Assembly (NCBI GenBank): GCA_900543945.1
Contig: UQTN01000110.1
Coordinates: 1 to 6,578 of the forward strand
DNA from: an uncultured Collinsella sp.
Lineage (GTDB): Bacteria > Actinomycetota > Coriobacteriia > Coriobacteriales > Coriobacteriaceae
Reading direction: 5' to 3'
Length of the DNA stretch: 6,578 nt
Below, one piece after another: positions 6,113 through 6,578 of this stretch. Each line of letters opens with the position of its first letter. Positions within the stretch are counted from its first letter, which is position 1. Below the pieces are notes generated by a model, which did no database searches, was not told the DNA's origin, and was given only the letters and a program-made list of their open reading frames with translations. The position numbers were made by a program, and so were the translations under genes.

Positions 6113-6578
6113 ATGGCTAAAGATTCCAGCTTCGACGTCGTGTCCGAGGTCAATATGCAAGAGGTCGACAACGCCTTCCAGCAGACCACGCGCGAGATTT
6201 CCCAGCGCTATGACCTGAAGGATTCCGGCGCCACGATTGAGCTTTCGAAGGGCGACAAGCTCTTTACGATCAACGCCCCGGCCGACTTTGTCTCCAAGCA
6301 GATCATCGATGTCCTGAGCTCCAAGCTCATCAAGCGCGGCATCGACCTCAAGGCTGTTTCGTGGGATGCTCCGCAGGCGGCATCGGGCGGCACCGTGCGC
6401 GTGCTCGGCCATATCGTCGAGGGTATCGACCAGGCGACCGCCAAGAAGATCAACAAGGACATCAAGGACCAAAAGCTCAAGGTCAAGGTGACCATCGAAG
6501 CTGACAAGCTGCGTGTTTCCTCTGCTTCGAAGGACGCGTTGCAGACCGTGATTCAGTTCCTGCGCGACCAGGACTACG
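6113..6578 (+). CDS. yajQ: YajQ-family nucleotide-binding protein, 3' end cut off
   Basis: Small cytoplasmic protein of the YajQ (UPF0234) family. Homologues bind nucleotides or tRNA, and a Xanthomonas member binds cyclic di-GMP; the role in this organism is unknown. The window holds 155 codons and then ends. E. coli YajQ has about 163 residues, so only a short C-terminal piece (normally ending near LQFxNxR) is missing. Family hallmarks are the N-terminal SSFDVVSEVNMQEVDNA (5-21), QRYDLK (31-36), SKLIKRGIDLKAV (70-82) and SGGTVR (91-96). The DIKDQKLKVKVTI strand (116-128) and the LRVSSASKDALQTVI segment (133-147) also match the family. The ATG at 6113 is favoured by the well-spaced ribosome binding site. 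The gene follows the rodZ-like gene without a visible terminator, so it may be co-transcribed. Confidence 0.95.
   Translation, partial: MAKDSSFDVVSEVNMQEVDNAFQQTTREISQRYDLKDSGATIELSKGDKLFTINAPADFVSKQIIDVLSSKLIKRGIDLKAVSWDAPQAASGGTVRVLGHIVEGIDQATAKKINKDIKDQKLKVKVTIEADKLRVSSASKDALQTVIQFLRDQDY

Overview
The window is a G+C-rich, gene-dense stretch of bacterial chromosome. Four consecutive genes lie on the + strand with almost no space between them: ribonuclease J (rnj), an FtsK/SpoIIIE DNA translocase, a RodZ-like membrane protein, and the start of a YajQ-family nucleotide-binding protein that runs off the right edge. The rnj-ftsK adjacency is typical of actinobacteria. Codon use, the RodZ architecture and the GAAAGGAAACA-type ribosome binding sites suggest a member of the Coriobacteriia (Collinsella-like). 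That taxonomic call is an inference from pattern memory, not a search result.

Layout: 1-122 is a leader with no supported gene; it holds a small hairpin and an imperfect direct repeat. 123-1793 is rnj. 1795-4575 is ftsK, starting with TTG one base after the rnj stop. 4575-6086 is rodZ-like, its ATG overlapping the ftsK TGA by one base. 6113-6578 is yajQ, 26 bases downstream and lacking only its last residues. I see no terminator or convincing promoter between the genes, so they are probably one transcription unit with coupled translation at the two tight junctions.

Functionally the cluster combines RNA decay/maturation (RNase J), chromosome translocation at division (FtsK), cell-shape or envelope organisation (RodZ) and a small nucleotide/RNA-binding protein (YajQ). 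These are core housekeeping genes with intact catalytic motifs. I found no defence system, mobile element, CRISPR array or RNA gene.

The unusual material is in the disordered parts of two membrane proteins. The FtsK linker carries a 12-residue motif duplicated exactly 50 residues apart, identical in protein but diverged at synonymous sites. The RodZ-like protein has a lysine-free, arginine/glycine/tyrosine-rich cytoplasmic linker with an internal 15-residue repeat. Its extracytoplasmic half is instead lysine-rich with almost no arginine, and it ends in an aspartate-every-third-residue tail. These are the best leads for undescribed biology here.
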